Origin: Buttiauxella massiliensis
GTDB taxonomy: Bacteria > Pseudomonadota > Gammaproteobacteria > Enterobacterales > Enterobacteriaceae
Direction: 5' to 3'
Length of the DNA stretch: 41,677 nucleotides
NCBI RefSeq assembly: GCF_902500225.1
Contig: NZ_LR722669.1
Span: 1-41,677 of the forward strand
Shown in pieces: positions 25,161-34,400 of this stretch; positions within the stretch are counted from its first letter, which is position 1, and each line of letters opens with the position of its first letter. A program made the position numbers and the translations under genes. Below the pieces are notes generated by a model, which saw only the letters and a list, made by a program, of their open reading frames with translations, searched no databases and was not told where the DNA came from.

Positions 25161-28100
25161 ATGTCGCAAAAAATCATGACGCCGTCGCGCCTTAAAGAGC
25201 TTGAGCAGCGCACCGATGTCACGTTGCAATCGGCAAGAGTGCTTATTAACCGCAGTTATCTGGCGGAGATGAAAAACTACTCTTTGCAGTCCGTCTCTAC
25301 CCAGACTGGGCTGCCGGTCAACCGTGCCGGGGATATCCGTATATTCCGCATTGAGCGCATCGTGCAGGAAAACAAACAGTCGGTGCTTGAAAGCACAACG
25401 GCTGCCTATACCGCGCTGGGCGCAGCCGGTTATGCCGTCTTTCTGTTCCTAAAGTCCGATGGGCGCGAAACCAATTTGTACATTGGTACGCGTGGTACGC
25501 CGGGAAAAATGCTGGGGCATAATTCTGGCGAGCTGCTCAAAGAAACCTTTAAAGGGCATTTTTCCGGTAGCAGCCTGGTGCCGCTGGCGGCAGGTGAAAC
25601 CGACGAACTGCTTGAGGGGGCGTTAGCGCAGCAGGACGAACCATCGGCGACAATCACCGCTGTCACAGGTGTGCCGTCCTTGTCCACGGATAATCATGAG
25701 CATTTTATGCAGGGGCTGGAGCATTTTATTGATGCGGCGGAAAGTCGGGTTTATCAGGCCCTAATCCTCGCGGAGCCGGTTTCGCCGCAAAATCTGGAAG
25801 TGATCCGCACCGGCTATGAGCAGGTGGCGACCCAGCTTTCCTGCCTGGCAAAAAGGCAGTACTCGTTTGGAGTTCAGGACAGCGAAAGCGTAGGTTTGAG
25901 CATCAGCGAAGGGTTAAGCCAGTCTCTGGGCGAAAGCCTGGGAATGACTGAAACTAAAGGCACCTCGGATACCACCAGCAAATCGACCAGTAAAAGCTGG
26001 GGGGAGTCGCAAACCGTCAGCACTTCCGATGCTTTCACCCGCACCTATGATGAATATCAACAGGCACGCGCTCAGGGCGATAACATGGGGATAGCCCGCG
26101 GCATCGGCAGTCTGCTGAAAAACACAGTGTTACCAAGAAATATCTCTGGCAGCATAAATAGCGGCGGATCGGAAAGCCTTTCCGAAAGCCATACCGACAA
26201 CCTGTCGCAGGCCAGCAGCACAACGACAAGCAAAACAGATACCATCAGCCGCACCGACAGCCACTCGCTGAACAAAACCCAAGGCAGCAGCCAGCAAATC
26301 TCGCTAGAAGTAAGCGACAAGACCATCGAAAAGATGCTGGAAAAAGTTGACCATCATCTGGAGCGCGTCAACGAAGCGCGTACCTACGGCGGCTGGCAAA
26401 CCGCAGCCTACTTTATCGGCGACAGCGCGGCCTCGTCTGAATCCTTAGCCAGTATTTTCCTCGGCCTGATGCGCGGCAGCCGCTCGAGCACCGAGGATTT
26501 TGCGCTGACGACTTGGCAGTCGCAAAACAAAAAGGTGGTGCTTGACTGGCTGGCGACGCTCACGCATCCGCGCCTTACACCGGCCTTCTCTGAAGGCATC
26601 AATATTGATTACCTGACGCCTGCGACGCTTGTATCGGGCAAAGAAATGGCGATTCAGCTGAGCCTGCCGCGCCGCTCTACCTCCACCGTGGCGGTGCTTC
26701 AGACCCAGGCTTTCGGGCGTAAAGTTCAGCGTCTTGACAGCAATGGCGCGAGAACCCGTGCCGAGCGCGAAATTTGCCTGGGCTCGATCCGCCACTTATG
26801 GAATGACCTGCCGCAAACCATCAACCTGGATGTTAACCAACTGGCGAGCCACCTCTTTGTGACGGGCTCCACCGGCGCGGGGAAAAGTAACACCATTTAC
26901 GAGCTTCTTTCCCAGTTAGGCCGCCATCAGGTGCCGTTTATGGTGATTGAGCCGGCGAAAGGTGAATACAAACATATGTTTGGTCACCGCAGCGATGTGC
27001 GGGTTTTGGGCAGCAATGCGAAATACAGCGAACTGCTGCGTATCAACCCCTTCCGCTTCCCGGGTGAAACCCACGTCCTTGAACACATTGACCGGCTGGT
27101 GGAGATTTTCACTATGTGCTGGCCGATGTACGCCGCGATGCCCGCCATCCTGAAAGAAGCAATTCTGCAAAGCTACAGCGAATGCGGCTGGGACATGGTC
27201 AGTTCCGTTAACCGTTTCACCCCGGCGCTATTCCCGACGTTCAACGATCTGCTGGCGCAACTGAAAGCGGTGATCGATGATTCCGCCTACTCCCAGGAGC
27301 TTAAAAGCAACTACACCGGCTCACTGGTGACGCGCGTGAAATCGTTGACCAACGGGCTAAACGGTCTGATTTTCTGTGGCGAAGAAATTGATAACGTGGA
27401 GTTGTTCGACAGCAACGTGATTGTCGATCTCAGCCGCATTGGTTCTCAGGAAACGAAATCCCTAATCATGGGGATCTTGGTGATTCGCCTGAGCGAACAC
27501 CGAGCCGCGTTTTCAGGCATGAACCAACCGCTAAAACACGTCACGGTGCTGGAGGAGGCGCACAACATCCTTAAGCGCAGCACCTCCGGCGGTGGCGGGG
27601 AAGGGAATGACATTACCGGAAAATCGGTGGAAATGCTCTCCAACGCGATTGCCGAAATGCGTACCTGGGGTGAAGGATTTATCATTGCCGATCAATCCCC
27701 TTATGCCGTTGATATCTCTGCGATTCGTAATACCAACACCAAAATAATTATGCGTCTGCCGGATGAAGCCGACCGACGCATTGCCGGTAAATCCGCAGGT
27801 CTGAACGACGAGCAGCTTGATGAGCTGGCGCGGCTGCCGAAAGGGGTGGCACTGGTTTACCAAAACGACTGGCTGGAACCGGTGCTGTGTCGGATTAATA
27901 AGTTTGCCGGGAAAGAAGATATCTACCGCTACGAAGCCGCCGCCGTGAATACGTGTCGCCCCCAGCTTTTTAACCAGCAATTGATCGCCTGGCTGATGGC
28001 TCCGCGCTTGCGCCAGCCGCTGGAGATCCCACTGGCGACGCTGGAAGCCGGGTTGGAAGGTAGTTTGCTGGCAACCGGGCAGAAAATTGCACTGAAAACG

Positions 28101-28415
28101 CTATTTGAAGAGTTCCGCGCAACCGGAGAAATCAGTCTGCAAAACGAACAGCATTTTTCTCGCCTGGCAAAACTGGTCGTTAATCTTCTCGATTGCACCA
28201 CCGCCATTGAACGATGCGTTCGCACCGCCCCGGGCTTTACTGAACTGGAACAGTCGTTCCGCCAGCTTATTGTTAAGCAAACTGGTGAGCTACCCACAGG
28301 GCTTGAACTGGCGGTGCAGCAGTGTTTTATGCGCGAGCTGGCTAGCAGAAATGATGAATACCTGAAGGTCTATGCCGCATGGCGTAAACACGTCACCCCA
28401 GAGGCAGTAGCATGA
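25161..28415 (+). CDS. HerA/FtsK-superfamily ATPase (DUF87-like) with Ser/Thr-rich linker
   Basis: 1084 aa. N-terminal ~240 residues of unknown fold, then a low-complexity Ser/Thr/Gly stretch (residues ~242-378, recurring S-x-S and SES/SKS motifs), then a RecA-like ATPase domain: Walker A GSTGAGKSN (569-577), Walker B VTVLEEAHN (794-802), a following DQSP (844-847) and RLPDEADRRIAG with a candidate arginine finger (~865-876). This is the HerA/VirB4/TraG-like branch of hexameric DNA or protein pumps. No nuclease domain is seen in it. The stop overlaps the next start by 4 nt (ATGA), tying its translation to the nuclease-like gene. Confidence 0.88.
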   Translation: MSQKIMTPSRLKELEQRTDVTLQSARVLINRSYLAEMKNYSLQSVSTQTGLPVNRAGDIRIFRIERIVQENKQSVLESTTAAYTALGAAGYAVFLFLKSDGRETNLYIGTRGTPGKMLGHNSGELLKETFKGHFSGSSLVPLAAGETDELLEGALAQQDEPSATITAVTGVPSLSTDNHEHFMQGLEHFIDAAESRVYQALILAEPVSPQNLEVIRTGYEQVATQLSCLAKRQYSFGVQDSESVGLSISEGLSQSLGESLGMTETKGTSDTTSKSTSKSWGESQTVSTSDAFTRTYDEYQQARAQGDNMGIARGIGSLLKNTVLPRNISGSINSGGSESLSESHTDNLSQASSTTTSKTDTISRTDSHSLNKTQGSSQQISLEVSDKTIEKMLEKVDHHLERVNEARTYGGWQTAAYFIGDSAASSESLASIFLGLMRGSRSSTEDFALTTWQSQNKKVVLDWLATLTHPRLTPAFSEGINIDYLTPATLVSGKEMAIQLSLPRRSTSTVAVLQTQAFGRKVQRLDSNGARTRAEREICLGSIRHLWNDLPQTINLDVNQLASHLFVTGSTGAGKSNTIYELLSQLGRHQVPFMVIEPAKGEYKHMFGHRSDVRVLGSNAKYSELLRINPFRFPGETHVLEHIDRLVEIFTMCWPMYAAMPAILKEAILQSYSECGWDMVSSVNRFTPALFPTFNDLLAQLKAVIDDSAYSQELKSNYTGSLVTRVKSLTNGLNGLIFCGEEIDNVELFDSNVIVDLSRIGSQETKSLIMGILVIRLSEHRAAFSGMNQPLKHVTVLEEAHNILKRSTSGGGGEGNDITGKSVEMLSNAIAEMRTWGEGFIIADQSPYAVDISAIRNTNTKIIMRLPDEADRRIAGKSAGLNDEQLDELARLPKGVALVYQNDWLEPVLCRINKFAGKEDIYRYEAAAVNTCRPQLFNQQLIAWLMAPRLRQPLEIPLATLEAGLEGSLLATGQKIALKTLFEEFRATGEISLQNEQHFSRLAKLVVNLLDCTTAIERCVRTAPGFTELEQSFRQLIVKQTGELPTGLELAVQQCFMRELASRNDEYLKVYAAWRKHVTPEAVA

Positions 28416-29014
28416 TTGAGATGGCAGTATTAAAAGAGCTGGCAGTGGAAGCACTCGGCGATCTGATGGAAAGTGTGAAAGAGTTGCAGATCGAGAACAT
28501 TAATGTCGAAGAACTCGACAGGCCTGTTGACTTGGAACTGCCGCGCAACGAGTTGACTCCGCTCTCTGAAGAAACCAAAGAGGTCTTAAGCGAGGAAGGT
28601 TACAGTGATGAGGTGATCGAAAGTATAAACAGCGAAGAAGAGGCGACGATTTACCAGGATGCAGGTCTGGAATGTCGGACCGTTAATGGCAATGATGCGT
28701 TAATTAATACCGAAATCGACCTGGATCAAACCGATGTGTTAGGTGATACCAACCTCGAACGTATGGAAAAGGGGAAGTCGCCATTGGATACCAATGGTAA
28801 GCCGATTGAGTTACATCACGTCGGGCAGAAGGCAGATTCCCCGCTGGCGGAGCTGACGCACGCGCAGCACATGGAAGGTGGCAATAACACTATTCTGCAC
28901 GACACTACAAAAGAGTCTGAAATCGATCGTGGCGCGTTTGCCAAAGAGCGTGAGGCGCACTGGAAAGCGCGAGCGGAAGAGATTAAACAACGTCAGGAAA
29001 CGGAGGCAGCATGA
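28412..29014 (+). CDS. LHH-type HNH/EndoVII superfamily nuclease (toxin-like)
   Basis: 200 aa. The C-terminal half has the LHH nuclease pattern: LERMEKGKSPLDTNGKPIEL, then LHH at 134-136, GQKADSPLAELTHAQH, and GGNNTILHD, ending in FAKEREAHWKARAEEI. This is the usual toxin tip of polymorphic toxins such as WapA/Rhs/CDI proteins. The first ~110 residues are acidic and helical, with no signal, Rhs core or PAAR, so there is no sign of a secretion route. It overlaps the ATPase gene and the SMI1-like gene by 4 nt each. DNA is the expected substrate; activity is inferred from the motif only. Confidence 0.85.
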   Translation: MIEMAVLKELAVEALGDLMESVKELQIENINVEELDRPVDLELPRNELTPLSEETKEVLSEEGYSDEVIESINSEEEATIYQDAGLECRTVNGNDALINTEIDLDQTDVLGDTNLERMEKGKSPLDTNGKPIELHHVGQKADSPLAELTHAQHMEGGNNTILHDTTKESEIDRGAFAKEREAHWKARAEEIKQRQETEAA

Positions 29015-29418
29015 AAAAGTTAGAGCAACAGGTCGTAGCGCACGGTGCCGATATTCGCCCTGCGAAAGAGGATGAAATCACAACTGCGGAACAGGCGTTA
29101 CGGATGCATTTTTCCACGGAATATAAAGCCTATTTGTCGGAGTTTGGTTTGATTGCCTCCGGGGCTACGGAGGTTAACGGCCTTGGGGTTCCTGCGACGT
29201 CACATCTGAATATTCTGAGCGCGATAGAACCGCTGCGTGACGGCAAGGACTATCCTCCGCAGGCCGTCCCGCTTTGTGATATTGGCGATGGTTACTATTA
29301 CCTTTATGACAATCACCAGCGAAAAATCCTCACCTGGTCGATGATTAACGGCGTGGTGGCGACTAGTGGTGAGGACCTGGAAGCCTTCTTGCTACGCATC
29401 GTTTTCGACGTTAAGTAA
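29011..29418 (+). CDS. SMI1/KNR4 (SUKH) family protein, probable immunity protein
   Basis: 135 aa. SUKH layout: EITTAEQALRMHFSTEYKAY then LSEFGLIASGATEVNGLG, LCDIGDGYYYLYD and a final E-x-F (EDLEAFLLRI). SUKH proteins are the most common immunity proteins of nuclease toxins. Its start overlaps the nuclease stop (ATGA), the classic toxin-immunity arrangement, so it most likely neutralises the LHH nuclease. Last gene of the operon. Confidence 0.88.
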   Translation: MKKLEQQVVAHGADIRPAKEDEITTAEQALRMHFSTEYKAYLSEFGLIASGATEVNGLGVPATSHLNILSAIEPLRDGKDYPPQAVPLCDIGDGYYYLYDNHQRKILTWSMINGVVATSGEDLEAFLLRIVFDVK

Positions 29419-29461
29419 TAGTAGCAAATGCCTAGTCATCCGCTTTATTAGCCCATATAAA

Positions 29462-29493
29462 ATACCCGTCAGTTGAGAATAGCTGGCGGGTAT
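29462..29493. terminator. Hairpin terminator between the operon and the convergent toxin gene
   Basis: 13-bp stem with two G-U pairs (29462-29474 / 29481-29493), 6-nt loop, 43 nt after the SMI1-like stop. The T-tract is weak in both directions, but the position between convergent units supports a terminator. Confidence 0.65.
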
Positions 29494-29552
29494 ATTGTGA
29501 ATAAAAAGGGACAAAGTTCTGGGGCACACATCAGAAATGAGGCTCGAAGAAA

Positions 29553-29873
29553 TTAAGTATTCATTAGTCCGGTTGCTCGCCTTGCTCTGAGAATATCGGT
29601 CGCGGTAAGGAATGGCGTCTGCTCCTGCCAAGTGAATCCTTTGCGGTCAATACGCACCAACTCATAACGTTCTACCAGGAAATTCACCGCATCAGACAGT
29701 GTTATTTCCGCTTCGATATGCTCCTGAATGGCCGTGTCATTATGGAATGGCGTGTCATTAAGCGTCAGGCCGTAATGGTGTTTTAACAGATACGTTAACA
29801 GTTGCCGCCAGACCTGTACGGGTGACAGATGTGACGAAACCGACACCGTGGCCGATACAGTTGAGATTTGCAT
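29553..29873 (-). CDS. CbtA/YkfI/YpjF-family toxin, second copy
   Basis: 106 aa, same start and end as the copy-1 toxin (18205-18525) with 13 substitutions, mostly conservative and concentrated in the first 75 residues. The conserved core [18 protein letters not shown] is unchanged. The expected action is inhibition of MreB/FtsZ. It is convergent with the seven-gene operon and 67 nt after its antitoxin gene. Confidence 0.93.
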   Translation of the reverse strand: MQISTVSATVSVSSHLSPVQVWRQLLTYLLKHHYGLTLNDTPFHNDTAIQEHIEAEITLSDAVNFLVERYELVRIDRKGFTWQEQTPFLTATDILRARRATGLMNT

Positions 29874-29940
29874 ATGTTGAGTCTCTTATATAAAGGAACG
29901 GAAGATTTGATGGCTTACAAAGCTGAGATGATGCTAAGGA

Positions 29941-30276
29941 TCAGTCTTTAGCCTGATTTGTGGGATAAATTGCGATATACACATACCCATAACTGCCCAG
30001 CGTATCGGCTTCACAGGTCAACCCGTTACGGTACAGCGTGACGCAGTGCGCGTACCGGGGATTCAGCTCACAGGAGAGCAGCATCAGCTCCAGATGTGCG
30101 ACAAAATGCGGGAAGGCTTCATCCAGTTGTAGGGTCTGCACCTCACTGAATGAGCCGGTGAATCCTGCCCGGTCAGCCAGAAAATGCAGGCGATGACCTT
30201 CCTGCACCAGTCGGGATCCGAAACACGGAGTGATATCTCGTCTAAGACCCCAAGTTTGGATTGCGTCGTTATTCAT
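29941..30276 (-). CDS. CbeA/YfjZ-family antitoxin, second copy
   Basis: 111 aa from the ATG at 30276 (MNNDAIQTWGLRRDITPCFG), preferred over an upstream in-frame ATG because it aligns with copy 1; the longer form would begin inside radC. Here the antitoxin starts only 13 nt after radC, because the DUF987 gene found in copy 1 is absent. The C-terminus differs slightly (IYPTNQAKD versus IYPSK). Confidence 0.9.
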   Translation of the reverse strand: MNNDAIQTWGLRRDITPCFGSRLVQEGHRLHFLADRAGFTGSFSEVQTLQLDEAFPHFVAHLELMLLSCELNPRYAHCVTLYRNGLTCEADTLGSYGYVYIAIYPTNQAKD

Positions 30277-30289
30277 AATTTTATTCCTG

Positions 30290-30769
30290 TTAAAGAAGAC
30301 CATGTTCCGCGAAGGAGAATATCTGCCTGCCACCGACAATCAGGTGGTCTGGTACCCGGATCTCCACCAGCATCAACGCCTGTACCAGTCGCTGGGTTAT
30401 GGCCTTGTCTGCCTGGCTCGGAGTCACTTCGCCGGACGGGTGGTTATGGGCAAAGATTACTGCCGCCGCGTTAAAATACAGGGCGCGTTTCACCACCTCG
30501 CGGGGATGGACTTCGATGTGACTGATTGTCCCGGTGAACAACGTTTCGTGTGCAAGCAACTGGTTCTGGTTATTGAGATACAGCACGATAAATTCTTCGC
30601 GCTCAAGGGTGCCCATTTTCAGCCTGAGCCAGTCGCGGGCGGCCTGTGTGGAAGTAAACGTGACACCCGGTTCGCGAAGGTGTTGGTCAAGCAGACTCAG
30701 AGCCCGTTTGATGGTGCGCAGTGAGGTCAACGGCAGTTCCGGCGTAAAGAGAGCCTGTTGTTTCTCCAT
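30290..30769 (-). CDS. RadC-family JAB/MPN-domain protein, second copy
   Basis: 159 aa, metal motif AHNHPSGEVTPSQAD intact. Differs from the copy-1 protein at nine positions. Located 11 nt downstream of the antirestriction gene in the same arrangement. Confidence 0.93.
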   Translation of the reverse strand: MEKQQALFTPELPLTSLRTIKRALSLLDQHLREPGVTFTSTQAARDWLRLKMGTLEREEFIVLYLNNQNQLLAHETLFTGTISHIEVHPREVVKRALYFNAAAVIFAHNHPSGEVTPSQADKAITQRLVQALMLVEIRVPDHLIVGGRQIFSFAEHGLL

Positions 30770-30780
30770 GGTAAAACTCC

Positions 30781-31245
30781 TTAATCAATGATGGTGAGAA
30801 TGGCACGGGACTCAGGATGGCTCAGGGCGTAGTCGCGCAGGTGGTAGAAATGCTGTGTCATGGCATCGCACTCTGTACGACAGGCGTGATGGCTGTATTC
30901 AATCAAACACACCGCAATGCCCGCCGCCTCAGCGCTCATTTCCGCACTATTGCCGTTCATGTTGTTGAGCAGCGTCCATTTCTCATCATCCTCAGCCTCG
31001 GGTGTCATAAATGCACCACCGTTGCTGAGTGTATGGAAATGCCAGATACCACCGCTGTAGTCTTCACAGAAGCGATCCATCCAGCCAAAGATACGGGTCT
31101 CGATAAAAATCCACTGCGGGATACGCCCGAAGTGCAGCGGCCAGAAATCCAGGCGCTGTTCATCGGGTACCAGGCTGGCCGTAATGAGGGTAGACATGTG
31201 TGAATCACTCATCGGCGAGTGGGCTGTATCAGTTTGTGTGGTCAT
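30781..31245 (-). CDS. yfjX: Antirestriction protein, ArdB/KlcA (YfjX) family, second copy
   Basis: 154 aa. Signature RIPQWIFIETRIFGWMDRFC, then HFHTLSNGGAFM, is intact. More diverged from its copy-1 paralogue than the RadC pair, with the differences clustered in the first 40 residues. First gene downstream of the autotransporter. Confidence 0.93.
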   Translation of the reverse strand: MTTQTDTAHSPMSDSHMSTLITASLVPDEQRLDFWPLHFGRIPQWIFIETRIFGWMDRFCEDYSGGIWHFHTLSNGGAFMTPEAEDDEKWTLLNNMNGNSAEMSAEAAGIAVCLIEYSHHACRTECDAMTQHFYHLRDYALSHPESRAILTIID

Positions 31246-31433
31246 GGTTTTGCTCCGTAATAAAAAACCAGCCGGTAAGGGCTGGCGTGATGTAGTTGAT
31301 AAAAATCGGGATAAAGCAGGTGAGTCTGAAGACAGAAAACGGTGTTGCGATTGAATGCAAAAGGCCCCTGCTGCGAGAACAACAGGGGCCTGGTGTGGTT
31401 ATGTGATGCCCCGTAAATGGGGTAGATGCGTTA

Positions 31434-34400
31434 TCAGAAAGCGACGTTCAGCGTTGCCTGACCGTTGTAGCCATCAGCACTGCTACCGCTGACGTTGCGG
31501 GTATAGCCCCCCTGTATACCCAGCGTCACGTTCTGGCGGATAAGCGCATCAATACCGGTCTGGAAATCAACAGATGTGCCATCCTGAGAAGGGCTGAAGC
31601 TGACATTGCTGCCAGCCGTTGCGGTGCCCATGCTCATCTCGCCATCACTGCTGAAGGTGCGGATAACTGACGGGCGCACCCACCAGTTCACCGGCAGCTC
31701 GCTGACGCTGCGCTTCATGCTGTCAGCAAAACCTGCCACGGTTGAGGTGCCTTTACCGAAGTCCATTTCAGATGAACTACCGAAACGGATACCGGCACGG
31801 ACATGCTGAGCGCTACCGTCACCAAAGTTCACGTAACCGCCGTTATCATGGCCATTATCAAGCTGTAGTCCCTGCCAGACGTACTGCAGTTGCGGCTCCA
31901 GCACCAGTCCCTGGCTGACACTGAACGGCATACCGGTTTCCAATGAGGCGAGCCAGCCGGTACCCCGGGTGTCGAAACGGTTGTCATCGGAACTGGCCTT
32001 CAGGCTGTGACGTGAACCCTGCGCCACCACATCAGCCCACAGCCCGCTGGTTGTATGAACGGCTGTCAGATACCCACCGAGACTGTACACCGTGTCGCGC
32101 ACGGAGCCTGCCGCAGAGCGGTCATCGTTTTTCACAGCCACCAACGACTGGCCTGCCGCACCGTAAAGACCTGATGTCAGCGAAAGCGCACCGGTGTCGT
32201 GTCTGAACAGGTCACCACCGAGCTGAATAAAGCCATAGCTGCCGCTGCTTTCAGGCGTGTCACCCTGTGCAATGCCACCATTACCATCATGCCCGGTATG
32301 CCCGCCCTGAATACGTCCCCAGAGCCCCTGGTCCACTACTGCACTGCTACGCTGGCTGTATGAGCCTGCCAGTGCCCGGTCATAATCCATGCTCTGCGCA
32401 AACACAGAGGCGTACAGTGCCACTTCGGCACGGTAGCCGGCTTCGCTGGAAAGATACCAGTTCTCATCGGCACTGCCGTGGTTCAGGGTGTAGTTATACG
32501 CCCCGGCCTGCAGTTTACGACCCAGTGCAAAAGCACCCGCATCGGTAGTGGCTCCGTTAATCGCATCCACTACTTTGATACCATTGCCGGTAGTGGCAAG
32601 GCCGATCCCGGCATCACCAGCATTAGTGAAGTTCAGCCAGGTTTTACCGGTTGCTCTTCCGCCGTCAATCACCAGCATATCGGTCGGGAAGGCAGGGTCA
32701 TCAAGGCGAAGGGACAGGTTAATTGTGCCGTTGCGGCCCGTCAGATTCGTCACCGTCAGCGTTTCAGGGACAAAGTGACTGCCTGTGGCTGGCGTAAAGC
32801 TGATGGTTCCGGCGCTGTCCAGGTTATCGAGCACCGATTTAACCGTCGCACCACGCTGAATATTCCAGCTGGCACCGCTGTCGAGTGAGACATCGGTCGG
32901 GTCAATCGCCCCGTTAATGACCGAGTTACCGGTCAGACGCACCTGTGTGCCGGACTGTGCGATAATGTCGCTGTTAATAACGGCATTATTCAGCGCCAGC
33001 GAACCCTGATTCAGGGTCACCTGTGACTGGGACAGCGTGCCGTTACTCACCGTCAGGGTACCGTCTCCGTCCTTGAGTAACTGCCCCTCACCGTTAACCG
33101 AGCCGTTGATGGCCGCGTTCTGCCCGTTACCCGTGCTGAATTGCAACTGTCCGCTGTTGTTGGCATTCCCTGTAAGGGATGCTCCATCATTGAAGACGGT
33201 GGTGCCGGTGAGCGTACCGCCCTGCGCCACATTCAGCGTACTGCCCGCCCCTACGGTGGTGTGATCCGCACTGCCGTTGCCCAGGACGGAAAACTGGCTG
33301 CCATTATCGAGACGCAGGTTGCTGGCTTTGCCGGTTGCCGCATCAATTCCGAACGCCCCGGAGGTATTCGTGCCACTGACCGTTGCGCCGGTATCCGCAA
33401 TCAGCACACCACCGTCGTGCATCACGATGCTCTGAGCTTTACCGCCGGTCGCGACGGCCAGAATACCGCCCTGATTGACCGTGGTGGCATCAGCAATGCC
33501 ATTACCCAGTACATCGAGACGCCCGCCGTTTTCCAGCAGCACGTTAGTGGCGCTCGCGGTTGCCGCATCCACGCTGAAGTTACCCAGGCTGTTGGTCCCG
33601 GACACGGTGGCGCTGGTATTCGTCACCAGTGCGCCTCCGGAATTCTGGATAACATTCGCGGCGGTTCCACCGGCATTCACCTGCAGTTTTCCATTCGTGT
33701 TGACCGTGGTGGTGTCAGCTGTCGCACCGTTTTTCACCACCTGCCAGCCGCCTGCATTTATTACCGTGTCTGCTGCAGATGCACCGGCATGCACGTACTG
33801 ATTACCGCCATCCAGACGGGTATTGTTTGCCGAACCCTGCACACTCTGGTCACCACCGGCTTTAATGACCGTACCGGTCGCAATGCCGCCCGCTGCAATA
33901 ATCTGCCGACCATTGATATTAATGGTGGTATCAGTTGCGGTACCGGCAACCCACTGCCCGTCACTGTTTTCCGCATCCGGGCCACCCTGCGCACCGGTGT
34001 TGACCACGGTACCGGTCGCCTGCGCCCCGGCTTTTACCAGCTGATATCCGCCTTCATTAATGACGGTACCGGATACGCTGCCACCGCTGTGTACCCACTG
34101 GGACCCGCCGTTCAGCACAGTATCCACCGTCTGACCATGCACGCTCTGACCGCCGCCGCTGTTGACGGTGGTGTCCGTGGCGCGGCCGCCTGCCAGCACG
34201 CCCTGCAGGCCGTTATCATTAACGGTCGTCTGGTTTGCCACGCCACCAGCCTGAACAAACTGACCACCGCTGTTGGCCTCGTCATCATCGCCATATTCCT
34301 GACCCGTGTTGATGACCGTGTTGTTTGCCGTACCGAATACCTGCTGGGTGTCATGGTTGCTGATAACGGCATTGTTCACCACGTCTCCGGCAGCGATGGT

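Larger units (their letters stand above)
29530..31482 (-). repeat. Island module copy 2 (inverted relative to 16357-18545)
   Basis: Autotransporter tail, hairpin pair, antirestriction gene, radC, antitoxin and toxin in the same order as copy 1 but on the minus strand. The two copies face each other around an 11-kb segment carrying DUF4942 and the seven-gene operon. Homology ends just after the toxin gene (around the string gaggctcgaag, 29537-29547). Confidence 0.9.

Noticed and set aside
20113-29418. Operon as a type VI secretion or Rhs locus
   Set aside because: No VgrG, PAAR, Rhs core, Tss genes or signal peptides; the nuclease and SUKH genes are the only resemblance.
32900-34400. CRISPR-like periodic repeat pattern
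   Set aside because: The periodicity is the coding repeat of the autotransporter passenger; repeats are degenerate and in frame, with no constant direct repeat and no cas genes.
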